A DNA stretch of 28,178 bases from an uncultured Clostridia bacterium (GCA_934122035.1 CAKOVP010000018.1:1-28178), one strand, 5' to 3'; shown: positions 14,437-23,489, counted from the first letter of the stretch. The notes: generated from the sequence alone by a model not told the origin. Translations and numbers: made by a program.

Positions 14437-16428
14437 ATGAACGGAAAAATAAAACAATATTTTAAAGATAATAAAAAATATATAATACTATTTCTAATAA
14501 TTTGGAGTGTATTAGAAATAGTATTAATTGCGCCAGTAGCAATTTCAATAAAAAATAGCATTATGCCAGATGGTTTCTACTTTTCTAAATTTATAGAAAA
14601 TTTAGGCGTAGAAGTATCTAGTTTTAATGCTATTTTTAGAATAGGTCAAAATGAGGTAATGCCTATATTTGGGAAATGCACAGCTTGGTTTACTATTATG
14701 TTTGCAATATGCTTAATAATAGGAATGATGAAAACAAAGCCTAAGAGTGAGTATAAAGATATAGAAAACGGTTCTAGTGACTGGTGCAAAAACGGTGAAC
14801 AATATAGAATATTAAGTAAAAATAAAGGAATAATACTTGCAGAAAACAATTATCTACCAGTAGATAAAAGAGGAAACGTAAACGTTCTAGTTGTCGGAGG
14901 TTCTGGTTCTGGTAAATCTGCATCATATTCAAAACCAAATGCTTACCAAATGCTTGGCTCTTATGTTTTTACAGATCCAAAAGGTGAATTATATGATTCA
15001 ACAGCAGGATACCTACAAAAAAATGGCTATGAAATAAAAGTATTAAATTTAGTAAATCCTCAAAATAGCGATAGCTACAATCCTTTAATGCATATAACAT
15101 CAGACATAGATGTAGACGTAATTGCGCATACAATAGTAAAAGGACAAACAGGAGAAAATACTGGTGGAGACCCTTTTTGGGATGACAACGCAGAAACTTT
15201 ACTAAAAGCATTAATATATTATTTAATTACAGCAAGACCAAAAGAAGAGCAAAACTTGGCTTCTTGTGCAGAACTTGTAAGGGCTGCGAATAATAAAAAT
15301 GGCAGTAGTGTACTTTCAGAATTAATATCTGAATTACCACCAGACCATCCAGCAGTAACAAACTATAAATCAATAGAACTAGCATCAGATAAAACTTACA
15401 GCTCAATACTAAGTTCATTACAATCAAAACTTTCTAAGTTTGATTCACAAGAAATAGCAGAAGTAACATCTACAAACACAATAGACTTTGCAGAAATAGC
15501 AAATAGAAAAACAGCATTATATGTAATTTCATCAGATACTCATACGGCATACAACTTCTTACTTACAATATTCTTCTCGCAATTAATACAACAACTATAC
15601 AATTATGCAGATGAAAATGGTGGAAGACTAAAAGTACCGTTATACTTTATATTAGACGAGTTTGCTAATATTGGACAGATTCCAGATTTCGACAAAAAAA
15701 TATCTACAAGTAGAAGTAGAGGAATTTCTTTTAGCGTAATATTACAAAACTTAGATCAATTAGAGGCTGTATATGAAAAATCTTACGAAACAATAATGGG
15801 TAACTGCGATACACACGTGTTTTTAGGAAGTAACTCATTTAAAACAGTTGAATACTTTTCTAAACAATTAGGAGAAAAAACTATATTTAGAGATACAAAA
15901 TCTGTAAGTAGAGATAAAGACTTTAAAAAACAAGGAACAAGTACTTCAGACCAAAATATGGCTAGAGCGCTAATGACTCCAGATGAACTAAGAAGAATGG
16001 ACAATGATCTTTGTATAATTTTTGAAAAAGGATTAAAACCAATAAAAGCAAAGAAATATTATTACTTCGAAAAACCAATGTATAAACAATTCAATGCATT
16101 TACATTAAATCATAACAATTTTGATATTGGAGATAGAGGAACTTGGAGAAAATTCAACCCAAACAATCCGTACTACGATTCTTCAAGTGAACCACAAAAA
16201 GAAGTAAAAATAGAATCATTAGACGATTTATGGGATGATAATCCAAAAACAGAAAACTCTAAAGAAGGTATAGAAAAATTAGACTTAAAAGAAGATAAGG
16301 AAGCTCCAATACTTCCAATGGAACCAAATTCAAAAGAAGATGAACTATTCACAAAAGACTTGCAAAAGGAATTAGAAGCAAAATTCGATGAATTATTTGG
16401 TCCAATAGAGAACAATACAGATAAATAA
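14437..16428 (+). CDS. VirD4/TraG-like type IV coupling ATPase (no conjugation genes nearby)
   Basis: VirD4-family proteins are membrane hexameric ATPases that feed DNA-protein or protein cargo into type IV secretion systems. This 663-residue copy looks intact. Two N-terminal membrane segments lie at about 15-38 and 82-98. Walker A is GGSGSGKS (154-161), followed by VFTDPKGELYDS. Walker B is YFILDEFANIG (403-413), followed by STSRSRGISFSVILQNLDQL, GNCDTHVFLGSNS and MTPDELRRM. The last 100 residues are an acidic, low-complexity tail ending in a short helix (DLQKELEAKFDELFG). It resembles the clostridial conjugative-element CD1115 group. The ATG at 14437 has AAAAGGTG upstream; an in-frame GTG at 14428 lies within that site. 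No relaxase, VirB4, VirB6, integrase or att site is visible. Confidence 0.88.
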   Translation: MNGKIKQYFKDNKKYIILFLIIWSVLEIVLIAPVAISIKNSIMPDGFYFSKFIENLGVEVSSFNAIFRIGQNEVMPIFGKCTAWFTIMFAICLIIGMMKTKPKSEYKDIENGSSDWCKNGEQYRILSKNKGIILAENNYLPVDKRGNVNVLVVGGSGSGKSASYSKPNAYQMLGSYVFTDPKGELYDSTAGYLQKNGYEIKVLNLVNPQNSDSYNPLMHITSDIDVDVIAHTIVKGQTGENTGGDPFWDDNAETLLKALIYYLITARPKEEQNLASCAELVRAANNKNGSSVLSELISELPPDHPAVTNYKSIELASDKTYSSILSSLQSKLSKFDSQEIAEVTSTNTIDFAEIANRKTALYVISSDTHTAYNFLLTIFFSQLIQQLYNYADENGGRLKVPLYFILDEFANIGQIPDFDKKISTSRSRGISFSVILQNLDQLEAVYEKSYETIMGNCDTHVFLGSNSFKTVEYFSKQLGEKTIFRDTKSVSRDKDFKKQGTSTSDQNMARALMTPDELRRMDNDLCIIFEKGLKPIKAKKYYYFEKPMYKQFNAFTLNHNNFDIGDRGTWRKFNPNNPYYDSSSEPQKEVKIESLDDLWDDNPKTENSKEGIEKLDLKEDKEAPILPMEPNSKEDELFTKDLQKELEAKFDELFGPIENNTDK

Positions 16429-16458
16429 AAGTGAAAACATTTCGCCCAGAAAGAAGAT

Positions 16459-16499
16459 TTCGCCCAACAGGGACGGCCTTTTTGGGGCGAATATTTTTT
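16459..16499 (+). terminator. REP-like palindrome copy 1, probable terminator of the VirD4 operon
   Basis: TTCGCCCAA (16459-16467) pairs with TTGGGGCGAA (16482-16491) with one bulged base, around an internal AGGGACGGCCT. It is followed by TATTTTTTA. Hairpin plus T run directly after the last gene of the operon fits an intrinsic terminator that belongs to the repeat family seen throughout the suf locus. Confidence 0.6.
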
Positions 16500-16579
16500 A
16501 CTAATTTACAGGAATCGCAAAATGTGGACGGACCTTTTTGGGCAAAGTTTTTGGCTAATTTATCGGAACCACCCAATTG
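16471..16579. repeat. Diverged 55-bp tandem duplication containing the GGACGG core
   Basis: GGACGG-CCTTTTTGGGG at 16471 and GGACGGACCTTTTTGGG at 16526 start two units that stay alignable through ACTAATTTACAGGAATCGC (first unit) and GCTAATTTATCGGAACCAC (second unit). The second unit has lost the pairing arms, so it is probably a decayed copy. Confidence 0.65.
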
Positions 16580-16627
16580 AAATGTACTTTTTAAAAGTAA
16601 TTTCTTTGAAAATTTAAAGGATTTTTG

Positions 16628-16675
16628 CCATTTATTTTAATTCCTATTGAAACGGTAGGAAATAAATGGTATAAT
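16628..16675 (+). promoter_or_regulatory. suf operon promoter overlapped by an inverted repeat
   Basis: TTGAAA (16647-16652), a 17-bp spacer and TATAAT (16670-16675). CCATTTATTT plus CCTA (16628-16646, split by a 5-nt TAATT) is complementary to TAGGAAATAAATGG (16656-16669). The -35 therefore lies in the loop, and the right arm fills the spacer up to the -10. This is a good candidate operator for an Fe-S-responsive regulator; no regulator gene is in the window. Confidence 0.7.
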
Positions 16676-16742
16676 TTATAATTGATGGTAAAAAATACAA
16701 ATAAGAATTTTATATAAGTAAAACATAAAAGGAGAAATATAA

Positions 16743-17477
16743 ATGAGTAGTTTACTAGAAATAAACAATTTATATGCAGAAGCTGAAGGAAAGCAAATTT
16801 TAAAAGGATTAAATCTTAAAATAAATAAGGGAGAAACTCATGTAATAATGGGACCAAACGGTGCAGGAAAATCTACAACTGCAAATGTTATTTTAAATAA
16901 CCCAGAATATAAAAAAACAAGTGGAGAAATTTTATTTGAAGGCGAAAATATAAATGAAGAGAGCACAGATAAAATTGCTAAAAAGGGTATATTTATGTCT
17001 TTTCAATCACCAGTAGAAATACCAGGTATTTCTACATTTAACTTCTTAAAATATGCAAAAAATAAAGTAACTGAAAAACCTGTAAAAGTGTTTGAATTTA
17101 AAGACCAAGTTAAGAATTACATGGAAGAATTAAGCATGAATCCAAAACTAGTAGAAAGAAACTTAAATGTTGGTTTCTCTGGCGGAGAAAAAAAGAAGAA
17201 TGAGATTCTTCAAATGTTAGTTTTAAATCCAAAACTTGCAATATTAGACGAAACAGATTCAGGCCTTGATGTTGATGCGATAAGAACAGTTTCTAAGGGA
17301 ATTGAAATGTATAAAAATGCTGAGAATGCAGTTTTAATAATTACACACAATACTAGAATATTAGAAAATTTGAAAGTTGACTATGTTCATATATTAGTAG
17401 ATGGAAAAATTGTGAAAACTGGAGATGCAAGTTTGGCACAAGAGATTGAAGAAAATGGATATTCACAATATAAATAA
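16743..17477 (+). CDS. sufC: Fe-S cluster assembly ATPase SufC
   Basis: SufC is the ABC-type ATPase of the SufBCD scaffold that builds iron-sulfur clusters in the cytoplasm. The 244-residue protein has Walker A GPNGAGKSTT (about 35-44), a Q-loop in FMSFQSPVEIPG, the SufC-type signature FSGGEKKKNEILQM, Walker B LAILDETDSGLDVDA and the switch His in VLIITHNTR. FSGGEKKKNE and the DETDSGLDVDA stretch are SufC-specific features. The start has AAAGGAG 7 bases upstream. First gene of the suf operon, 34 bp before sufB. Confidence 0.96.
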   Translation: MSSLLEINNLYAEAEGKQILKGLNLKINKGETHVIMGPNGAGKSTTANVILNNPEYKKTSGEILFEGENINEESTDKIAKKGIFMSFQSPVEIPGISTFNFLKYAKNKVTEKPVKVFEFKDQVKNYMEELSMNPKLVERNLNVGFSGGEKKKNEILQMLVLNPKLAILDETDSGLDVDAIRTVSKGIEMYKNAENAVLIITHNTRILENLKVDYVHILVDGKIVKTGDASLAQEIEENGYSQYK

Positions 17478-17511
17478 AGGGTTGAAAAATACGAACAAGA
17501 AAGGAAATATT

Positions 17512-18912
17512 ATGTCAAAAACTCAAGTAGACGATATAGATAGAAATATATATGATATAAAAAATAAAGATGACTACGAGTTTAAAATGAAAAAAGGTCT
17601 TAACAGAGAAATTGTTGAAGAGATTTCAGCAAAGAAAAATGATCCAGACTGGATGAAAGAGATTCGTTTGAAGGCTTTAGAAACTTACGAAAAACTAGAA
17701 CTTCCAACATGGGGGCCAGATTTATCTGAGCTTAAAATGGATGAAATTGCAACATATGTTAAGCCAAAGTCCAAATTAAACTCAAGCTGGGACGATGTTC
17801 CAGAAGATATAAAAAAGACTTTTAATAATTTGGGAATCCCAGAGGCAGAGAAAAAATCTCTAGCTGGTGTTGGTGCTCAATATGACTCAGAAGTTGTATA
17901 TCATAGTATAAAAGAAGATTTAATAAAACAAGGTGTAATCTATACAGATATGGAAACAGCCGTTAGAGAATATCCAGATTTAGTAAGAGAACATTTTATG
18001 AAATGTGTTCCAATAAATGACCACAAATTTGTAGCACTTCATGCTGCGGTTTGGTCTGGAGGATCTTTCGTGTACGTTCCAAAGGGAGTAAAGGTTGATA
18101 TTCCTTTGCAATCATATTTTAGATTAAACTCACCAGAATCTGGACAATTCGAGCATACTCTTATAATAGTAGACGAAGGAGCAAGTCTTCACTTTATAGA
18201 AGGATGTTCAGCACCAAAATATAACAAAGTAAATCTTCATGCTGGCTGTGTTGAATTATATGTAAAAGACAATGCTTATTTAAGATATTCAACAATAGAA
18301 AACTGGTCAAAAAATATGATGAACCTAAATACAAAAAAGGCAATAGTAGGCAAAAATGCACAAATTGACTGGGTTACTGGTTCATTTGGCTCTAAAGTTT
18401 CTATGCTATATCCAATGAGCATATTAAATGGAGAAGGCGCAAAAACAGAATATACAGGAATAACTTTTGCAGGACACGGACAAGACTTAGACACTGGTTT
18501 TAAGGTAGTTCACAATGCACCAAACACATCATCAGTTGTAAATTCAAAATCAATTTCAAAAGATGGTGGAGCCTGCACATATAGAGCTTTAGTAAGAATT
18601 ACAGAAAATGCTAAAAATTCAAAATGTAGCGTAAGCTGTGAATCTTTAATGCTAGATAATATATCTCGCTCAGATACAATTCCAGTAAACGATATAAGAA
18701 CTGATGAAGTGGAATTTTCTCACGAAGCAAAAATTGGAAAAATAAGTGACAAAGAAATATTCTATTTAATGAGTAGAGGATTATCAGAAGAAGACGCAAA
18801 AGCCATGATAGTAAGAGGATTTGCATATCCAATTTCAAAAGAATTACCAGTAGAATATGCGGTAGAAATGAATAACCTAATAAACTTAGAATTACAAGGT
18901 GCAATAGGATAA
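17512..18912 (+). CDS. sufB: Fe-S cluster assembly scaffold SufB
   Basis: The 466-residue protein is the scaffold subunit that pairs with SufD and SufC. Landmarks are GLNREIVEEISAKKNDPDWM near residue 30, AAVWSGGSFVYVPKGVKVDI (about 180-200), the beta-helix core with WVTGSFGSKVSMLYPMSILN, and SCESLMLDNISRSDTIP, which carries the conserved cysteine implicated in cluster assembly. It closes with EAKIGKISDKEIFYLMSRGL. The frame is open from 17425 inside sufC, but the ATG at 17512 with GAAAGGA 7 bases before it is the natural start. A REP-like hairpin begins at the stop codon. Length normal. Confidence 0.96.
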   Translation: MSKTQVDDIDRNIYDIKNKDDYEFKMKKGLNREIVEEISAKKNDPDWMKEIRLKALETYEKLELPTWGPDLSELKMDEIATYVKPKSKLNSSWDDVPEDIKKTFNNLGIPEAEKKSLAGVGAQYDSEVVYHSIKEDLIKQGVIYTDMETAVREYPDLVREHFMKCVPINDHKFVALHAAVWSGGSFVYVPKGVKVDIPLQSYFRLNSPESGQFEHTLIIVDEGASLHFIEGCSAPKYNKVNLHAGCVELYVKDNAYLRYSTIENWSKNMMNLNTKKAIVGKNAQIDWVTGSFGSKVSMLYPMSILNGEGAKTEYTGITFAGHGQDLDTGFKVVHNAPNTSSVVNSKSISKDGGACTYRALVRITENAKNSKCSVSCESLMLDNISRSDTIPVNDIRTDEVEFSHEAKIGKISDKEIFYLMSRGLSEEDAKAMIVRGFAYPISKELPVEYAVEMNNLINLELQGAIG

Positions 18913-18944
18913 TCGCCCAATAGGGATGCCCTTTTTTGGGCGAA
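18912..18944. repeat. REP-like palindrome copy 2, after sufB
   Basis: TCGCCCAA (18913-18920) and TTGGGCGA (18936-18943) are perfectly complementary. They surround AGGGATGCCCT, itself a short palindrome. No T run follows, so strong termination is not expected; mRNA processing or stabilisation is possible. Confidence 0.72.
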
Positions 18945-19045
18945 AGACTAAGGCGATAAATTTGCTGAATATTATTAATAGAAATTGCAATATGAATTAC
19001 AAGTAACAGAAAAATAAAAAAATTTTAGAAAAAATAAAATGAGTT

Positions 19046-19079
19046 CTCGCCCAAAAAGGGACGTCACATTTGGGTGAAA
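19046..19079. repeat. REP-like palindrome copy 3, before sufD
   Basis: TCGCCCAAA (19047-19055) pairs with TTTGGGTGA (19069-19077) with one G-T pair, around AGGGACGTCAC. It lies about 20 bp upstream of the sufD start codon and would form a hairpin just before the ribosome binding site. Confidence 0.68.
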
Positions 19080-19100
19080 TGTTAGAAAGGATTAAAAGTA

Positions 19101-20138
19101 ATGCTAAAATTAAATGAAACGCCTGTTAGAACGGCAAATAATTTTAGAATAAATAACATAGAAATAGATGCTCAAATACCAGGAAATATTCCAGAGTTTG
19201 AGAATGTTCAAATAGTAAAACAGAATTCAAATATTGATGAAAATGTTTCTAAAAGTCAATTAGTATATGGCAACAACAAAGAGCTAGAAAATATGGTATT
19301 TGAAAAAGCAAATAGCAAAATTAGAATCGAAAATAATGAAAAAGCAGAAGATGTTAGAATAACTTATGTTTTTGATGAAGATAATCTAGTTTTGCTTAAT
19401 CAAATTGATATTGTTGCTAGCAAAAATATTAATGTAATAGTTGAGTACAAATCTGAAACAGACGAAAAGTGCTTCCACAGTGGAATAATTAGAGCAACTG
19501 CAAAAGATGGTGCTAAGATAAATATTACTGTTGTAAATTTATTAAACGATGAATCAGATAGCTTCGAAAGTTTTGAAAACAACATCGAGGAAAATTCTAA
19601 AGTATATCATAAATTAGTTGACATTGGTGCTAAAAATAGTGTTTCAAATTACTATTCAAATGTGACTGGCGATAGAGCTGAAAATGATGTTAAAACTATT
19701 TATCTTGGACAAGGTTCTCAAATTAAGGACTTGAATTATATAGTACATTTGCGTGGAAAACAAACGAATGTTGATATAGATGCACAAGGTGCTTTGAAGG
19801 ATAATAGTAAAAAGAATTTCAAGGGTACTATTGATTTCAAGAAAGGTTGCATGAAATCAAAAGGAAATGAAAATGAATATTGCATGTTGCTATCAGATAA
19901 AGCAAAATCAATAGCACTTCCAATGCTTTTATGTACTGAAGATGATGTAGAAGGTAACCACTCAACAGCTTCTGGAAAGGTAGACGAATCTGCTGTATTT
20001 TATATAATGAGTAGAGGATTAAGTCATAAAGAAGCAGTAAAATTACTAGTAAAAGCTAACTTTAATAAAATAATTGAAGACATAAATAATGAAGATGTAA
20101 GAGAAGAAATACTACAAGAAATAGATAAAAGACTTTAA
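19101..20138 (+). CDS. sufD: Fe-S cluster assembly protein SufD
   Basis: A SufB paralogue of 345 residues that completes the SufBC2D complex. The N-terminal 130 residues are poorly conserved. The C-terminal beta-helix and tail are typical: LVDIGAKNSVSNYYSNVTGD, FKGTIDFKKGCMKSKGNENEY, and VEGNHSTASGKVDESAVFYI leading into MSRGLSHKEAVKLL. The His of NHSTASG corresponds to the residue linked to iron acquisition at the SufB-SufD interface. Somewhat shorter than many SufD proteins (about 400 or more). GAAAGGA precedes the ATG by about 9 bases. It sits 188 bp after sufB, with two palindromes between them. Confidence 0.9.
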   Translation: MLKLNETPVRTANNFRINNIEIDAQIPGNIPEFENVQIVKQNSNIDENVSKSQLVYGNNKELENMVFEKANSKIRIENNEKAEDVRITYVFDEDNLVLLNQIDIVASKNINVIVEYKSETDEKCFHSGIIRATAKDGAKINITVVNLLNDESDSFESFENNIEENSKVYHKLVDIGAKNSVSNYYSNVTGDRAENDVKTIYLGQGSQIKDLNYIVHLRGKQTNVDIDAQGALKDNSKKNFKGTIDFKKGCMKSKGNENEYCMLLSDKAKSIALPMLLCTEDDVEGNHSTASGKVDESAVFYIMSRGLSHKEAVKLLVKANFNKIIEDINNEDVREEILQEIDKRL

Positions 20139-20589
20139 ATAATGAAAGCATAAATAAGTAAAGAAGAAAAGAGTGAGACTAAAGAATCAAAAAAATATAA
20201 AAAAATTTTAATTAATCACAGGGAGTTCCACGTATATTCTTTAGGGCAATCTTTTATGTATTTTTCATATTTACTTATTTAGATTACTTTTGTCTTTTTC
20301 AGTGGGCTGTTGACTAATTAAAATTTTTTATATTTTTTGATTAGACAATATATTTTAATTTAAATGATAGTTTAGCTAAAGAACATATAAGTTACGCAAA
20401 ACAATATAAATTTTTTTAGCTAATCAACAGCCCACTGAGGAAGAAAAGACAAATAAAAAAATGTAAGGAAGAGAAAACCGTAATGCACAGTTTTAAATAA
20501 TATACGTGGAACTTCCTGTGATTAACTAAAAAAATTTTATATTGTTTTTTATTAGTTAGAATAGATTAAAAATTTGAAAGGATGATTTT
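20139..20589. other. 451-bp gene-free gap between sufD and sufS
   Basis: No plausible gene. Nearly all of it (about 20178-20560) is a nested long inverted repeat, listed separately. The final 30 bp provide the sufS ribosome binding site. I see no convincing sigma-A promoter for sufS. Confidence 0.6.
20178..20560. repeat. ~380-bp nested inverted-repeat element (MITE-like) between sufD and sufS
   Basis: Outer arms: 20212-20236 and 20501-20525 are complementary over 25 bp with one mismatch (TATACGTGGAACTTCCTGTG in the right arm). Weaker AT-rich pairing extends outward to about 20178 and 20560. Inner arms: AGTGGGCTGTTGA (20301-20313) is perfectly complementary to TCAACAGCCCACT (20424-20436), with imperfect pairing on both sides (TTTTGTC / GACAAA and the A/T tracts). 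The whole unit could fold into one long hairpin. No transposase ORF is inside, which fits a miniature inverted-repeat element or a structured RNA. Confidence 0.75.
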
Positions 20590-21807
20590 ATGAATTATAG
20601 AGATGATTTTCCACTATTAAATAATAGAGATATTGCTTATTTAGATAGTGGAGCTACTACTCAAAAACCTATTCAAGTTATAGATAAGGTTGAAGAGTTT
20701 TATAAAAATTATAATGCCAATCCCCATAGAGGGGCGTATTCTCTTAGTGTAGAAGCAACTGCTATTTATGAAGATACAAGAACTAAAATTGCACAATTTA
20801 TAAATGCTAAGAACAGGGAAGAGATTATTTTTTCTAAGAATGCAAGTGAAAGTTTGAACCTAATTGCATATTCTTATGGTTTAGATAATTTAAAGCCAGA
20901 TGATGAGATTGTTCTTTCTATAATGGAACATCATTCTAATTTAGTACCTTGGCAATATGTTGCAAAAAAAACTGGTGCTAAGTTAAAATATATGTACATA
21001 GATGAAAACTATGAACTAACAAAACAGGAAATAGAAAGTAAAATTACAAATAAGACTAAAATTGTTGGAATTACACACGTGTCAAATGTTTTAGGAACGA
21101 TTAATAATGTAGAAGAAATAATTGAATATGCTCATAAGAAAGGGGCAGTAGTTGTTTTAGACGCATCACAAAGTATTCCCCATATGAAAATTGATGTTCA
21201 AAAGTTAAATCCAGATTTTATGGTATTTTCAGGACATAAAATGCTATCTCCTTTAGGAATAGGTGTTTTATATGGAAAAAAAGAAATATTAAATAAAATG
21301 AATCCTTTTTTAATGGGGGGAGATATGATAGAATATGTATATGAGCAAGACACAACTTTTGCACCACTTCCAAACAAATTTGAGGCTGGGACTCAAAATG
21401 TAGAAGGTGTTGTGGGTCTTGGAGCTGCAATTGATTATATAAATTCTATTGGTTATGAAAAAATACAAGAAATAGAAAACGAAGTAGTAAATTACGCAAG
21501 AGAAGAATTATCTAAGTTAGGTTTCTTGAAATTATATATGACTCCAAACAAAGAAAATCATTCTTCTGTAATATCATTTAACATAGAAGGAGTACATCCT
21601 CATGATGTGGCAAGCATATTAGACTCTGAAGGAGTTTGTGTAAGATCTGGAAATCATTGTGCTCAACCACTACTTAGATATATGGGAATAGACTCTACTT
21701 GTAGAGCAAGTTTCTATTTCTATAATACAAAAGAAGATGTAGATAGATTGATTATGGCACTAAAAAAAGCATATAAAATGTTTGAAAAATATATAATCAC
21801 AAAATAA
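20590..21807 (+). CDS. sufS: Cysteine desulfurase SufS
   Basis: SufS is a PLP enzyme that strips sulfur from cysteine and passes the persulfide to SufU. The 405-residue protein opens DFPLLNNRDIAYLDSGATTQ. It contains the PLP lysine in FSGHKMLSPLGIGVLYG (about 215), the aspartate in VVVLDASQSIPHM, and the catalytic cysteine in VRSGNHCAQPLLRYMG (about 358). The group-II RSGNHCAQP context separates SufS from IscS/NifS. The ATG is preceded by GAAAGGATG. Downstream of a 451-bp gap but in line with sufD and sufU, as in the Gram-positive SUF system. Confidence 0.96.
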   Translation: MNYRDDFPLLNNRDIAYLDSGATTQKPIQVIDKVEEFYKNYNANPHRGAYSLSVEATAIYEDTRTKIAQFINAKNREEIIFSKNASESLNLIAYSYGLDNLKPDDEIVLSIMEHHSNLVPWQYVAKKTGAKLKYMYIDENYELTKQEIESKITNKTKIVGITHVSNVLGTINNVEEIIEYAHKKGAVVVLDASQSIPHMKIDVQKLNPDFMVFSGHKMLSPLGIGVLYGKKEILNKMNPFLMGGDMIEYVYEQDTTFAPLPNKFEAGTQNVEGVVGLGAAIDYINSIGYEKIQEIENEVVNYAREELSKLGFLKLYMTPNKENHSSVISFNIEGVHPHDVASILDSEGVCVRSGNHCAQPLLRYMGIDSTCRASFYFYNTKEDVDRLIMALKKAYKMFEKYIITK

Positions 21808-21810
21808 GAT

Positions 21811-21845
21811 TTCGCCCAATAGGGACGTCTCTTTTGGGGGCGAAA
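21811..21845. repeat. REP-like palindrome copy 4, after sufS
   Basis: TTCGCCCAAT (21811-21820), the core AGGGACGTCTCT (21821-21832, near-palindromic around GACGTC), then TTTGGGGGCGAA (21833-21844). It begins 4 bp after the sufS stop and is the clearest copy of the two-level palindrome design. Confidence 0.75.
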
Positions 21846-21860
21846 AAGAAATGTGATAAT

Positions 21861-21935
21861 TCGGTACAATTCGGGGACGGAGGAAAAATTGTTCTGAGGA
21901 GAAGTTACTCCCGAAGAAAATTGTCCCGAGGATGA
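21861..21935. repeat. Second palindromic repeat before sufU (GGGGAC/GTCCC type)
   Basis: TTCGGGGAC near 21870 is complementary to GTCCCGA(G) near 21926. AAAATTGTTCTGAGGA and AAAATTGTCCCGAGGA inside it are direct repeats about 34 bp apart. The GGGGACGG core recalls the other suf-locus repeats, but the arms differ. Confidence 0.5.
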
Positions 21936-21950
21936 AAAGAAAGGATTAAT

Positions 21951-22377
21951 ATGGACGACTTACAAGATGTTTATAATGATTTAATAATGGAACACAGTAT
22001 GAATTCTTATAATAAAAGAGAACTTCCAGAATGTGATTTTAAAGAAAAAGGTCACAATCCTAACTGTGGAGATGAGATAGAATTAGAACTTAAATTAAAT
22101 GGCAACAAAATAGAAGATATGTCATTTGTAGGGCACGGTTGTGCAATTTCTCAGGCTTCAACTTCTATAATGATAGATACTTTAAGAGGCAAAACTATAG
22201 AAGAGGCAAAAGATATAATAAAAACATTTATCGAAATGATAAAAAGAGAAATTACAGATGAAGCAGAATTAAAAAAACTAGAAGATGCAATAGCATTTAG
22301 AAATGTATCAAATATGCCGGCTAGAGTAAAATGTGCATTACTTGCATGGCATACAATGGAGGATTTATTGAATAAAA

Positions 22378-22388
<11 letters not shown>
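21951..22388 (+). CDS. sufU: Sulfur transfer protein SufU
   Basis: SufU accepts the persulfide from SufS and relays it to the SUF scaffold. The 145-residue protein has the zinc/sulfur ligands in NPNCGDEIELEL (Cys and the Asp two residues on), FVGHGCAISQASTSIM and ARVKCALLAWHT. The 18-20 residue insertion before the last region separates SufU from IscU. GAAAGGA stands before the ATG. The end overlaps the mnmA start by 11 bp, so translation of mnmA is probably coupled to sufU. The preceding 143-bp gap holds two palindromic repeats. Confidence 0.95.
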
Positions 22389-23430
<1,042 letters not shown>

Positions 23431-23439
23431 CTTTAAGAA

Positions 23440-23482
23440 AATACAGGATACTGAAAATTGTCATTTTTCAGTATCCTGTATT
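23440..23482. terminator. Perfect 18-bp bidirectional terminator hairpin
   Basis: AATACAGGATACTGAAAA (23440-23457) and its exact complement at 23465-23482 flank a 7-nt loop. A and T runs at the ends serve mnmA in one direction and the minus-strand GT51 gene in the other. Confidence 0.88.
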
Positions 23483-23489
23483 ATTTAGA

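Larger units (their letters stand above)
16429..16627. other. Gap between the VirD4 operon and suf: REP-like copies and a 55-bp tandem repeat
   Basis: No gene. After a partial TTTCGCCCA at 16440-16448 there is a full REP-like palindrome (16459-16490). The block 16471-16525 is then repeated in diverged form at 16526-16579. The rest (16580-16627) is plain AT-rich sequence leading into the suf promoter. Confidence 0.65.

Noticed and set aside
13571..16428. Complete integrative conjugative element
   Set aside because: Only the coupling ATPase is recognisable; no relaxase, VirB4, integrase, excisionase or flanking att repeats were found.
16440..21845. CRISPR array
   Set aside because: The repeated palindromes are kilobases apart with genes between them and no regular spacers.
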